Origin: Alphaproteobacteria bacterium
GTDB lineage: Bacteria > Pseudomonadota > Alphaproteobacteria > Rhizobiales > Xanthobacteraceae
Assembly: GCA_026400395.1 (NCBI GenBank)
Contig: JAPLPD010000149.1
Span: 1-64,000, forward strand
Direction of reading: 5' to 3'
DNA: 64,000 nucleotides
A program made the translations under genes and the position numbers. The notes under the pieces were generated by a model. It was not told the origin of the DNA and made no database searches. It saw only the letters and a program-made list of their open reading frames with translations. How positions within the stretch are numbered: position 1 is the first letter of the stretch; every line of letters starts with the position of its first letter. This document shows positions 1 to 9,617 of this stretch, in pieces.

Positions 1-389
1 CCGCTGTCGCTTCGATGAGTTGGCCATCGGGAAATGATGCCCAATTCAACCGCCTTACGAAACCCCGAAAACCCAGTATCCATAGGCCTTCAGGCCGCAT
101 TCCCCATCAGATTCACCCACTCGTTTTCCTGATGAGCCGAATTTCAAAAGGGCCTCCCCTTCGCTGACGATCATCCAACAATTGCGCGTTGCCGTCGCGC
201 GAGAATTGTTTCGACGGTTAATGTCGGAGCGCCCGCAAACTGAGATGCCGCATGAAATTAAGGTGAATCTTGAGGCCGGATGGTTTTTTGCTGAATGATT
301 GCGTCACCGGCGCGGGCGTCAAGGATCGCACTGGAAAATCTACGAACACACGCGGGCCACGTGCATGATCGCCGCGCCTGAACGCCATT

Positions 390-968
390 ATGCACGAAGC
401 CGTCATGCGAACGCACACGACCATCCTGGCTGCTATCGCCGCGTTTGCATTCGGCGGAATCGTCAGCGCCTTTGCTCTGCTGCCCGTACCGCTGGTCGGC
501 ATCACGTCCGCGCCGCATCCCGGCTGGCATGAGGTGCGTTGGCCGTTCCCGATGGATCAATGGGGCAAGGGCACCGCCTACCGCTGCGCCGCCGCCGACT
601 GCGGCACCGAGATCACAGTCTATCTCCGCGCCAAGATCGGCTTCTGCAATTGCACGGCCGGCATGACCGACGACGCGGACCTGGATCGGATCAGCGACGC
701 TCATCTGTTCGGCGGAACGCCTTACCCGCAGGCGCCCGGTCAAACGGTCAGCGTCGCGTGGATGAAGGGCCGCAGCCGGCCGTTCGCCGTCACGTCCGCG
801 CAAGGCGACGCGACGATCGTTTCGATCGGCATGCACGACAACTGCGACGCGCTGGTTGCGACCGCGTTGTTGCCGCGCGGGCATCTGGCAGTAGCCGAGC
901 CCGTCGTGATGGAGTTCCTCGGCAGCACTTCGGTTGTCGAATGGGCCGAGACCACGCTCGGGCTCTAG
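390..968 (+). CDS. hypothetical secreted/membrane-anchored protein
   Basis: 192-aa ORF; N-terminal hydrophobic segment (TILAAIAAFAFGGIVSAFALL); Cys-containing body; start could also be the internal ATG at about 405. Confidence 0.6.
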   Translation: MHEAVMRTHTTILAAIAAFAFGGIVSAFALLPVPLVGITSAPHPGWHEVRWPFPMDQWGKGTAYRCAAADCGTEITVYLRAKIGFCNCTAGMTDDADLDRISDAHLFGGTPYPQAPGQTVSVAWMKGRSRPFAVTSAQGDATIVSIGMHDNCDALVATALLPRGHLAVAEPVVMEFLGSTSVVEWAETTLGL

Positions 969-979
969 ACAAAAGCAAA

Positions 980-999
980 CGCGCCGCTTTCGCGGCGCG
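980..999 (-). terminator. probable intrinsic terminator for the minus-strand gene 1025..1483
   Basis: perfect 8-bp stem CGCGCCGC-TTTC-GCGGCGCG; on the minus strand it is followed by GTTTGCTTTTG. Confidence 0.5.
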
Positions 1000-1024
1000 C
1001 CTGACACTCACCTGACACCGTCGA

Positions 1025-1483
1025 TCAGTCTTCGCTCGCCGACGCGCGGACGCCACGCAGCCGGTAGCCCGCGGACTGCAGGTCCCCGCGCGTTCCGCGC
1101 CGGACGAAATTGCAGTAGGCAAAGCCAAGCCCGGACACCGAACCGCGGAAACTCACGGGACTGGTGCGGTCGATGTTGAAGCACGGCTCGAATGGAATGC
1201 CGCGCAGCGAGGCGCAATAGCGGTCGCCATTGGTGCGCAGGGTCCCGGTCGGCAGCACGATGTAGCGGCGGGGCCCGGTGCCTCCGATCTGGATGTACCC
1301 CGCGACCGAGCCGTCGGCGTAGATGCGGCCGTTGCCGGTGGTGCCGTCGAAGCAGCTATAGGCGAATTGCTTGCCGGCGATAAAGTGGCGCGCCTCGGTC
1401 GCCCGCATCTCCTCGGCCTGGGCCGGGATCGCACCCAAAAGACCGGCGGCAACCACGGCCAGACGCTTGAACGTACACAACAT
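1025..1483 (-). CDS. hypothetical exported protein
   Basis: ORF with signal peptide-like start MLCTFKRLAVVAAGLLGAIPAQA; start at 1483 preferred over the 1531 ORF start. Confidence 0.6.
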   Translation of the reverse strand: MLCTFKRLAVVAAGLLGAIPAQAEEMRATEARHFIAGKQFAYSCFDGTTGNGRIYADGSVAGYIQIGGTGPRRYIVLPTGTLRTNGDRYCASLRGIPFEPCFNIDRTSPVSFRGSVSGLGFAYCNFVRRGTRGDLQSAGYRLRGVRASASED

Positions 1484-1579
1484 CCCCCACTCCACTCGCT
1501 GCCGGGGCACTGTTAACGCACCGGTTACCATAGGATCGAGCGATCATGCCTGACGATGGTAGCCAAATTCTGAACGCCT

Positions 1580-2578
1580 TTACGAAATCTTGACCACGAT
1601 CCGGCCCCGCACCCGGCCCTCCAGGATCGTCCCGGCGACCCCGATGACGTCCGCAAGACCGATTTCCCTGACCATTTGCTCAAGTTTGCTGCGATCGAGG
1701 CCGGATTCCAAGCGCCGCCAGGCCTCGTTTCGGAGCGCCAGCGGGCACATCACGGAATCGATGCCTAAAAGCGACACGCCACGCAGGATGAAGGGCGCGA
1801 CGCTTCCCGGCAGATCCATGCCGCCGGCCAGACCGCAGGCCGCGACCGCCCCGCCATATTTGGTCATCGACAGGAGGTTGGCCAGCGTCGTCGAACCGAC
1901 CGAGTCGATGCCGCCCGCCCAACGCTCTTTCGCCAACGGCTTGCCCGGCGCGGATAGTTCGGCACGGTCAACGACTTCGGAGGCTCCGAGCCCCTTGAGG
2001 TAGCCCTCCTCCTCGCGCCGGCCGGTCGAAGCGATGACCTGGAACCCGAGCTTGGCGAGCAGCGCAATGGCGACCGATCCGACGCCGCCGGCCGCGCCGG
2101 TGACCACCACCGGGCCGTGCTCGGGCTTCAGTCCATGCCGCTCCAGCGCCATAACCGCCAGCATCGCGGTATAGCCAGCGGTTCCGATCGCCATCGCCTC
2201 ACGCGGGCTTATTTTCGCCGGCAACCGCACCAGCCACTGCCCTTTCACCCGCGCTTTCTCGGCATAGGCACCAAGATGAGTTTCGCCGGTGCCCCATCCG
2301 TTCAGGATCACTTGATCGCCGGGCTTCCAATCCGGATGCGTGGACATCTCCACCTCGCCGGCAAAGTCGACCCCAGGGATCATCGGGAAGCGCCGCACCA
2401 CCGGCGCCTTGCCGGTGATGGCGAGACCGTCCTTGTAATTGATGGTGGACCAGCCGACCCGGACGGTGACGTCGCCGTCCATCAGATTGGCTTCGTCGAA
2501 CTCGGTCAGGCTGACGGTCTGAACCTTGTCGGCCTTTTCGGCCACGATCGCCTTGAATTTCGCCACATGCGCCTCCAC
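1580..2578 (-). CDS. MDR-family oxidoreductase, YhdH/AcuI-like (acrylyl-CoA reductase family)
   Basis: 332 aa; [36 protein letters not shown] and [22 protein letters not shown] motifs. Confidence 0.88.
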   Translation of the reverse strand: MEAHVAKFKAIVAEKADKVQTVSLTEFDEANLMDGDVTVRVGWSTINYKDGLAITGKAPVVRRFPMIPGVDFAGEVEMSTHPDWKPGDQVILNGWGTGETHLGAYAEKARVKGQWLVRLPAKISPREAMAIGTAGYTAMLAVMALERHGLKPEHGPVVVTGAAGGVGSVAIALLAKLGFQVIASTGRREEEGYLKGLGASEVVDRAELSAPGKPLAKERWAGGIDSVGSTTLANLLSMTKYGGAVAACGLAGGMDLPGSVAPFILRGVSLLGIDSVMCPLALRNEAWRRLESGLDRSKLEQMVREIGLADVIGVAGTILEGRVRGRIVVKIS

Positions 2579-2623
2579 GATAGCTCCGGCTTTGTGGCGC
2601 GGGGCGGCACGGCGCGCAAGCCG

Positions 2624-3850
2624 TCAGGCCGCGGCGGCAGCCGGCCTTGCCACCGGTTTCTCGACGATCGGCAGGTTGATGACCGCCGACGCGACGCCGA
2701 AAAAGATGGTGCCCCACCAGATCACGTCATAGGAGCCGGTGCGCTCGAACAGCACGCCGCCGAGCCAGACGCCGAGAAAGCCGCCGACCTGGTGGCTGAA
2801 GAAGGCCAGCCCCAGCAGCATGGTCAGCCAGCGATTGCCGAACATGATCGCCACCAGCGCCGAAGTCGGCGGGATGGTCGAAAGCCAGAGCAGCCCCATC
2901 ACCGCCGCGAAGATCAGCGTCGTAACGGGAGACGCAGGCAGCATGATGAACGCGAGGATGGCCAAAGACCGGCTGAAGTAGATGGCCGAGAGCAAAAAAC
3001 GCTTGGGCATCGCATTGGCGATGTAGCCAGACGCAATCGAGCCCACGATGTTGAACAGCCCGATCACCGCGATGGTCCAGCCGCCGATGGAGGCCGGAAG
3101 TCCACGGTCGATCAGATATGCCGGCAGATGCACGGTGATGAAGAAGAGCTGAAAGCCGCAGGTGAAATAGCCGAGGATGAGCAGCACGTAGCTGCGATGA
3201 CCCAGCGCCTCCGCCAGCGCCTTGGTCACGCTCTGCCCGGACTGCATATTCGGCGCCGACCCGGGGGCCCGGCGCGGCGCGGCGAGCGCCATCGACAATG
3301 GCAGCACGATCAGCAGCATCCCGCCGAAGGTCAGCAGCGTGTTGTGCCAGCCGACCTGATCAATCAGCGCGATCGCCAGCGGCGAGAACAGGAACTGGCC
3401 GAAAGACCCGGCCGCCGTTCCAAGGCCGAAGGCGAGCGTTCGCCATTCACTGGGCAACAGCTTGGCAAAGGCGCCGAGCACCAGCGCGAACGAACAGCCG
3501 CCGAGGCCAAGGCCGATCAGCACGCCAGCAGAAAGGTAAAACTCAAGCGGCGTCGTCGCAAACGCCATCCAGACCATGCCGGCCACGTACAGCAGCGCTC
3601 CGCCCATCAGCACCTGCATAGCGCCGAACCGGTCGGCGAGCGCGCCGGCGAACGGCTGTGCCGCGCCCCACAGCAGCATCTCAATGGCCAGCGCCAGCGC
3701 AAACACGTCACGGCCCCAGCCGTTGGCGCCGGTCATCGGCGCCAGGAAGAAGCCGAAAGTCGAGCGCGGCCCGAAGGTCATCAGACTGATCAGGCAGCCG
3801 CACACGACGATGACGAGCGGCGTACGCCAATGGGCAAGGCGGGTGGGCAT
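2624..3850 (-). CDS. MFS transporter
   Basis: 408 aa, about 12 TM; starts MPTRLAHWRTPLVIVVCGCLIS inside the longer 862-aa ORF; GALADRFG loop motif. Confidence 0.85.
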   Translation of the reverse strand: MPTRLAHWRTPLVIVVCGCLISLMTFGPRSTFGFFLAPMTGANGWGRDVFALALAIEMLLWGAAQPFAGALADRFGAMQVLMGGALLYVAGMVWMAFATTPLEFYLSAGVLIGLGLGGCSFALVLGAFAKLLPSEWRTLAFGLGTAAGSFGQFLFSPLAIALIDQVGWHNTLLTFGGMLLIVLPLSMALAAPRRAPGSAPNMQSGQSVTKALAEALGHRSYVLLILGYFTCGFQLFFITVHLPAYLIDRGLPASIGGWTIAVIGLFNIVGSIASGYIANAMPKRFLLSAIYFSRSLAILAFIMLPASPVTTLIFAAVMGLLWLSTIPPTSALVAIMFGNRWLTMLLGLAFFSHQVGGFLGVWLGGVLFERTGSYDVIWWGTIFFGVASAVINLPIVEKPVARPAAAAA

Positions 3851-3858
3851 GCCGGCGA

Positions 3859-5100
3859 CTATGCCGCCGCGCCCAGGGGACGCGCCACAGGCTTTTCGAC
3901 AATCGGCAGATTGATGATCGCCGACGCGACGCCGAAGAACACCGATAGCCACCAAACCAAATTGTAGGAACCGGTCGCCTCGAAGGCCAAGCCGCCGAGC
4001 CAAACGCCGAGGAAGCCGCCGACCTGATGGCTGAAGAAGGCGAAGCCGAACAGCATGGTCAGCCAGCGGGTGCCGAACATCAGCGCCACAAGACCCGATG
4101 TCGGCGGCACGGTCGACAGCCACAACAAGCCGGTCACCGCACCGAAAATCAGCGTCGTCGTGGTCGTGGCCGGGAACACAATGAACAGGACGATCGAAAG
4201 CGCGCGGGCAAAATAGATGATCGAGAGAAGATACCTTTTGGGCATCCGGCCCGACAGCCACCCCGAACCGAGCGAGCCCAAGATGTTGAACAGCCCGATC
4301 GCGGCGATGGTCCATGCGCCGATGTCGGCGCTGAGACCGCGATCGACCAGATATGCCGGTAGATGCACGGTGACGAAAGCCAGTTGGAAACCGCAGGTGA
4401 AGAAGCCGAGCACCAGCAGCACGTAGCTGCGGTGGCCGAACGCCTCGCTCAGCGCCTGCTTGCCTGACTGCGGCTTCGGCGCACCGGGCACCGCCACCGC
4501 CGGGGGCGTTGCCAGAGCCAGCGACAGCGGCAGCACCAGCAAGATCAAGCCGGCGAATACCAGAAGCGCAGTCTGCCAGGAAAACGTTTCGATGAGCGCG
4601 TGCGCCAGCGGCGAAAACAGAAACTGCCCGAACGAACCGGCCGCGGTGCCCGCGCCGAATGCGACGGCACGCCACTCCGGCGGCACGAGTTTGCCCAGTG
4701 CGCCCACCACCATCGGGAAGGAGCAGCCGGCGAGACCGAAGCCGATCAGCACACCAGCCGAGAGGTCGAGGGTTACGATCGAGGTGGCGCTGGCCATCCA
4801 GGCAAGGCCGAGCGAGTAGAGGATAGCCCCGGCGCTCAGCACGCGCACCGGACCGAAACGATCCGCGACGGCTCCGGCGAACGGCTGCGTCGCACCCCAC
4901 AGCAGGTTTTGAATCGCGATCGCGAACGAGAAGGTTTCGCGGCCCCAGCCCTGGCCGAACGACATCGGCGTGAGGAACTGACCGAGCGCCGAGCGAGGCC
5001 CGAACGCGATCATCGCGATGGCGCAGCCCACGGCGATCAGCACCACCGGCGTCCGCCAGGGAGCAAGCTTCAGAGGCGCGGATTGACTGGCAGCGGACAT
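3859..5100 (-). CDS. MFS transporter (tandem paralogue of the downstream gene)
   Basis: 413 aa from MSAASQSAPLKLAPWRTP; strong similarity to 2624..3850 throughout, including the INLPIVEKPVARP C-terminus. Confidence 0.85.
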   Translation of the reverse strand: MSAASQSAPLKLAPWRTPVVLIAVGCAIAMIAFGPRSALGQFLTPMSFGQGWGRETFSFAIAIQNLLWGATQPFAGAVADRFGPVRVLSAGAILYSLGLAWMASATSIVTLDLSAGVLIGFGLAGCSFPMVVGALGKLVPPEWRAVAFGAGTAAGSFGQFLFSPLAHALIETFSWQTALLVFAGLILLVLPLSLALATPPAVAVPGAPKPQSGKQALSEAFGHRSYVLLVLGFFTCGFQLAFVTVHLPAYLVDRGLSADIGAWTIAAIGLFNILGSLGSGWLSGRMPKRYLLSIIYFARALSIVLFIVFPATTTTTLIFGAVTGLLWLSTVPPTSGLVALMFGTRWLTMLFGFAFFSHQVGGFLGVWLGGLAFEATGSYNLVWWLSVFFGVASAIINLPIVEKPVARPLGAAA

Positions 5101-5281
5101 GGGGCTCTCCGGACGTCGGCACCGGACCGGCGCGCGTGGGGAGCAAATACTTATCACTCGGCCGCGCAAGCCCAAGCGAAACTTCGTGATGGCTTGGATT
5201 TGCGCCGCACATGGGTGCATGGCAGAGCCGCCGCGGGCCTCCGGAGGGACACTAGCGCCGGGGCCACGGAAGTGCTATATG

Positions 5282-5301
5282 ATTTGCTCGAAGTGAGAAT
5301 A
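5282..5301. promoter_or_regulatory. degenerate copy of the nadA operator-like palindrome
   Basis: ATTTGCTC-GAAGT-GAGAATAA, same 5-nt spacer between TGCTC and GAG half-sites as the perfect palindrome about 64 bp downstream. Confidence 0.4.
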
Positions 5302-5341
5302 ATCGATGGGTATGCCGGCCGTGAGCCGGATGTTTTCGTTC

Positions 5342-5370
5342 CCTAATATGCTCATTATGAGCATATTAGG
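5342..5370. promoter_or_regulatory. perfect palindromic operator candidate upstream of nadA
   Basis: CCTAATATGCTCAT-T-ATGAGCATATTAGG: 14-bp arms, 1-nt centre, 16 bp before the preferred nadA ATG (5387). Confidence 0.75.
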
Positions 5371-5386
5371 CATTAGGGAGGCTATC

Positions 5387-6487
5387 ATGCCTATGCTGGA
5401 GACCGTTGGTCCGCTGCGCGAACGGCCGCTTGCCCCTTCTCCCGCGCCATCGGGCGACCGGGCGCTGCGAAAGTTCGGTGCGCTGCCAATGCCATCCTTG
5501 GAATGGAACGCCGAGGTCGAGCGCGACACCGCGTATCTCTACGACCGCATCAAGACGGTGGTGCCCTCCGTCGAGTGGCCGTTCTTTGCGCCTTACGTGC
5601 GCGCCATCAACGCACTCAAGCAGGAGCGCAACGCCGTCATCCTGGCGCACAATTACCAGACCCCAGAGATCTACCATTGCGTCGCAGACTTCGTCGGCGA
5701 CTCGCTGCAGCTCGCCCGCGAGGCCACCAAGGTCAAAGCCGATGTGATCGTGCAGGCAGGCGTGCACTTCATGGCCGAGACAGGGAAGATATTGAACCCC
5801 GACAAGACCGTGCTGATCCCGGACGTGAAGGCTGGCTGCTCGCTCGCCTCCGCCATCACCGGCGAGGACGTGCGGCTGCTGCGGGAGCGTTTCCCGGGCG
5901 TGCCGGTGGTGACCTACGTGAACACCTCGGCGGAGGTGAAGGCCGAGAGCGACATCACCTGCACGTCGTCGAACGCGCTGCAGGTTGTCGAGAGCCTCGG
6001 CGTCGATAAGGTCATCTTCGTGCCCGATCAATATCTGGCGAAGTATGTCGCCTCGCAGACCAAGGTGAAGATCATCGCCTGGAAGGGCTCGTGCGAGGTG
6101 CACGAGCGCTTCACCGGCGACGAACTGGACATGATCCGCGCCAACGATCCGACCGTCCAGATCGTCGCGCATCCGGAATGCCCGCCCGACGTCATCGCGG
6201 CGTCGGACTTCACCGGCTCGACCGCGCACATGATCGATTGGGTGCGCAAGAACAAGCCCAAGCGCGTCGTGCTGGTCACCGAATGCTCGATGGCCGACAA
6301 CGTGCAGGCCGAGTTGCCGGACGTGGAGTTCACGCGCCCGTGCAACCTCTGCCCGCACATGAAACGCATGACGCTGCCGAAAATTCTCGACAGCCTGCTG
6401 TATATGAAGGAGGAGGTCGTGGTCGATCCCGTGATCGCAGCCAAGGCCCGCCGCGCCGTCGAGCGCATGATCTATATGAAGTCCTGA
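5387..6487 (+). CDS. nadA: quinolinate synthase NadA
   Basis: [56 protein letters not shown], and [16 protein letters not shown]; start after the operator preferred to the ORF start at 5306. Confidence 0.93.
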   Translation: MPMLETVGPLRERPLAPSPAPSGDRALRKFGALPMPSLEWNAEVERDTAYLYDRIKTVVPSVEWPFFAPYVRAINALKQERNAVILAHNYQTPEIYHCVADFVGDSLQLAREATKVKADVIVQAGVHFMAETGKILNPDKTVLIPDVKAGCSLASAITGEDVRLLRERFPGVPVVTYVNTSAEVKAESDITCTSSNALQVVESLGVDKVIFVPDQYLAKYVASQTKVKIIAWKGSCEVHERFTGDELDMIRANDPTVQIVAHPECPPDVIAASDFTGSTAHMIDWVRKNKPKRVVLVTECSMADNVQAELPDVEFTRPCNLCPHMKRMTLPKILDSLLYMKEEVVVDPVIAAKARRAVERMIYMKS

Positions 6488-6502
6488 CAACAGGAGTTGG
6501 TC

Positions 6503-7402
6503 ATGCTGACCCGTCCGACGAATACCTCCATTGAACAGGCGCTACTATACCCCGGCGGTTTCATCTCACCGCTGGAGATCGAGGATGCGGTGAAGCGGGC
6601 GCTCGCCGAAGACCTCGGCCGTGCCGGCGACATCACATCGATCGCGACGATACCGCCCGGCACGCCGTGCCGGACAGTGCTCGCGGCGCGCAAGGCCGGC
6701 ACCATCGCGGGGCTCCCGCTGGCGGCCGCATGCTTCCGCCTGCTCGCGCCGGACATCGAGATCAAGGCGCTGGCGCGCGACGGCGACACCGTCGTAGCCA
6801 AGTCCGTGCTGATGCACATCAACGGCGACGCGCGGGCCGTGCTGTCGGGCGAACGCGTGGCGCTGAACTTCGTCCAGCACCTGTCCGGCATCGCCACCGC
6901 CACCAACGCCTATGTGCGCGCGGCAGGCAACACCAAGACCCGCATCTGCTGCACCCGTAAGACCACGCCGGGACTTCGCGCCTTGGAGAAGTATGCCGTG
7001 CGCTGCGGCGGCGGCTTCAATCACCGCTTCGGACTCGATGACGCCATCCTCATCAAGGACAATCATGTCGCGGTCGCCGGCGGCGTCCGCGCCGTGCTGG
7101 AGCGCGCGCGCGCCGCGGCCGGCCATCTGGTCAAGATCGAGATCGAGGTCGACTCGCTCGAACAACTGACCGAAGTGCTCGACTGCGGCCTGGCCGACGT
7201 GGTGCTGATCGACAATTTCGATGTGGCGTCGATGAAGAAAGCCGTGGCGATGGTGGCCGGCCGGCTGGTGATCGAGGCGTCAGGCGGCATCACTTTGGAC
7301 AGCATCGCCGAGATTGCCGCCACGGGCGTGGACTACGCGTCGTCCGGCGCGCTGACCCATTCGGCGCCAGCGCTCGACGTCGGGCTCGATATCGAGATTT
7401 AG
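6503..7402 (+). CDS. nadC: nicotinate-nucleotide diphosphorylase (carboxylating) NadC
   Basis: RKTTPGLRALEKYAVRCGGGFNHRFGLDDAILIKDNH and VEIEVD/EASGGI motifs; RBS AGGAG upstream of ATG 6503. Confidence 0.93.
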   Translation: MLTRPTNTSIEQALLYPGGFISPLEIEDAVKRALAEDLGRAGDITSIATIPPGTPCRTVLAARKAGTIAGLPLAAACFRLLAPDIEIKALARDGDTVVAKSVLMHINGDARAVLSGERVALNFVQHLSGIATATNAYVRAAGNTKTRICCTRKTTPGLRALEKYAVRCGGGFNHRFGLDDAILIKDNHVAVAGGVRAVLERARAAAGHLVKIEIEVDSLEQLTEVLDCGLADVVLIDNFDVASMKKAVAMVAGRLVIEASGGITLDSIAEIAATGVDYASSGALTHSAPALDVGLDIEI

Positions 7403-8793
7403 CCCTTCGGCTGCGGCGGCACGAACGTGTAGTTCGGCACCTCGACGGTGTCGCCCCACGCCTTCGGGCGATAGAAGCTGTGCACGCCGATCTTGTACTT
7501 CTTCCGCATCTCGTTCACCCACGAAGGATGCACCCAATAGGCGTGGTAGTGCGTGGAGTGGCCGATCTCCGGCAGCCACAACTTGCCGTCAAGCATGTCG
7601 TGGGCGATCTCCTTGGCCTGCTGCCACATGTCCGGCTCCTCGATCTTGTCGGGAATGCCGTCGCAGGCGAAGGTGAACTGGCACGCCAACTTGCGGTGTG
7701 AGTTCTGGTAGACGACGCCGCAGACATTGTTCGGATAGAATCCGGAAAACACCCGGTTCATCACCACCTGAGCGACGGCGATCTGGCCGCGTTTCACCTC
7801 GCCGCGGGACTCGAAATAGACCGCCTCGGCCAGGCACTTTTCCGACTTGGCGCGTTGCAAGCCCTCAAGATTCAGCCGTTCGGCTGGCGTACTCGGGCGC
7901 TTGCCCACGCCGGTCACCTCGCCCTTGAGCGCGACCGTTTCGCCCGCGCCGAACGCCTCGGGCGGTGGCGGGGCGAGCACTTCGCCGGGCAACGGCGCCG
8001 CCCGCGGCGTCTCGAAGTTTAAATCGTCGGTCATAGGCGACCCCAGGGCGATCCGCTTGATATCCGGATCGGCGGCAGGCGCCGACTCGACCACAACCTC
8101 TTCCTCGGCCGGCCAAGGCAGGATGGCGCCGACGCCCTCGCCGATAAAATTGCCGAAGTAGAGCCGGCCGAGCCGCACAGCGGCGTTGCTCTGGCCTTCT
8201 GCGTCGATCGCCGACGGCCGGGGCGGACGCAAATCGCCCGGTTGCGCCGACGCGACCGTGTAGGTGGCGGCCGGCTCGGCCGCGAGATCGGCATTCTCGG
8301 ACGTGTTCAGATCGGACGGCCTCGGGAACGACACCGTCTTCACCCGGCCGGGCGTCAGGTCGCGGGTGCCTTCCGGCGCGCCCTGGCTGTCCGGCGTCCG
8401 CGACACCAGAAGATCGCCTTTCAGCCTGCGATTGACCGACGGAAATTCGACGCGAGGCCGGCCGCGCAGTGCCGGCAAACCAAACGGATCGCGACCGAGC
8501 GCTCCCGTGGTTTCGGGATCGTCGGCGCCGGTGCTGGCGAATTGCACCGACGGAGGTTCGGGGATCAGCGAGCCGACCGGCTGCGGAAAACTAAAGGTCG
8601 CGGCGTGGATGGTGCCGAACGGCGATGACAGCATATGGGCGCGCGCACGCTGCGACACCTCGGACTGCTGCGCCATCAGCGCGACCAGATCCTGATAGCC
8701 GATCGACTTCGGCATCAGGCTTATCGCCAGGACGCTGAGGCCGAAGGGAGCGCAATAGCGAACTCCCTTCGGCCTTTTACGCGAAACAACCAT
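7399..8793 (-). CDS. cell wall hydrolase, SleB/Hydrolase_2 family, with long disordered N-terminal linker
   Basis: C-terminal AEAVYFESRGEVKRGQIAVAQVVMNRV...VYQNSHRKLACQFTFACDG. Confidence 0.85.
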   Translation of the reverse strand: MVVSRKRPKGVRYCAPFGLSVLAISLMPKSIGYQDLVALMAQQSEVSQRARAHMLSSPFGTIHAATFSFPQPVGSLIPEPPSVQFASTGADDPETTGALGRDPFGLPALRGRPRVEFPSVNRRLKGDLLVSRTPDSQGAPEGTRDLTPGRVKTVSFPRPSDLNTSENADLAAEPAATYTVASAQPGDLRPPRPSAIDAEGQSNAAVRLGRLYFGNFIGEGVGAILPWPAEEEVVVESAPAADPDIKRIALGSPMTDDLNFETPRAAPLPGEVLAPPPPEAFGAGETVALKGEVTGVGKRPSTPAERLNLEGLQRAKSEKCLAEAVYFESRGEVKRGQIAVAQVVMNRVFSGFYPNNVCGVVYQNSHRKLACQFTFACDGIPDKIEEPDMWQQAKEIAHDMLDGKLWLPEIGHSTHYHAYWVHPSWVNEMRKKYKIGVHSFYRPKAWGDTVEVPNYTFVPPQPKG

Positions 8794-8994
8794 TCACACG
8801 CTCACGCAACGGACGCTACAAACTCGATACGCAACGCAACGCAACACAAGCGCCGGCACTGGGCCCCCGTGTGGCTCCAATGCGACATGTTCTTTTATGG
8901 TCGGATTAACCTTGCGAACGCGTTAACTCACGCGCGAAAGCAACCGTGAGCGCAGCGCGCCGCGATTGGTAAATGCTTGGTTACGAAGGTGGGC

Positions 8995-9276
8995 TTAGAA
9001 CAGACCGGTCATCGGCTGCCCCGCCAGATAGGGCAGCACAGCGATCAAAACAACCGCAAGCAGGAAGCCGATCAGCCGTGTTTCCATCTTGATGACGGAG
9101 CCAGGGGCGCCACGCCCGCGCGCGAAAGCGGCGATCTCGAAGATCGCCATGAAGAGCAACACCCCGAAATAGGGAGGAATGCCGATCGACCTGCTCTGAG
9201 GCAGCAACGCCACTAGGCCGCCAACGATCAGACCGCACAACGTCATGAACCCGATGAACACCTGGTCGATGGTCAT
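8995..9276 (-). CDS. small membrane protein, last gene of the TRAP operon
   Basis: 93 aa, about 3 TM; start overlaps stop of upstream ORF (ATGA). Confidence 0.65.
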   Translation of the reverse strand: MTIDQVFIGFMTLCGLIVGGLVALLPQSRSIGIPPYFGVLLFMAIFEIAAFARGRGAPGSVIKMETRLIGFLLAVVLIAVLPYLAGQPMTGLF

Positions 9277-9617
9277 GACACGCCCGATCTGAACAGCAGC
9301 ATGTGCGCCCCTACGAAGTTGCCAGCGAGAAACATCGCCAGCCCAAGCGCGCAGCCAAGCATCAGCGTGCGGTCGGCGATCACCTCGGGCACCGGCCGTG
9401 CCAGCGCGACACGCAACGCCAGCAGGCCAAGCCCGACCAGCGTGTAAAATACCACAACAGGATGAAGCAGGATGTCGTCGCCGAACGGCCGCCGGTCGGC
9501 GATCAGTCCGAAGCCGAAGCCACCCAGCGCCACCAGCACATACCAGGCGGGGGTGGCAAACGGCCGGCCAGCGGTGAGCCGGCCGGCCTTCTTCCGCGCA
9601 AGATTCCGCTCCGTCAC
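9273..9617 (-). CDS. small membrane protein of the TRAP operon
   Basis: 114 aa from a GTG overlapping the TAXI gene stop (GTGA); several TM segments. Confidence 0.6.
   Translation of the reverse strand: MTERNLARKKAGRLTAGRPFATPAWYVLVALGGFGFGLIADRRPFGDDILLHPVVVFYTLVGLGLLALRVALARPVPEVIADRTLMLGCALGLAMFLAGNFVGAHMLLFRSGVS

Noticed and set aside
1-217. Feature in the left edge of the window
   Set aside because: No ORF, RNA or repeat could be supported from the sequence.
2117-3967. 616-aa + strand ORF
   Set aside because: Antisense shadow of the AcuI-like and MFS genes; Arg/His/Gln-rich low-complexity translation typical of high-GC antisense frames.
5306-5386. N-terminal extension of NadA from the ORF track start
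   Set aside because: It would place the perfect operator palindrome inside the coding region; ATG 5387 fits better.
8900-8930. TTAACC...GTTAAC pair upstream of the cell wall hydrolase as a CtrA site
   Set aside because: Spacing is 13 nt rather than 7 nt; imperfect symmetry; too weak to claim.
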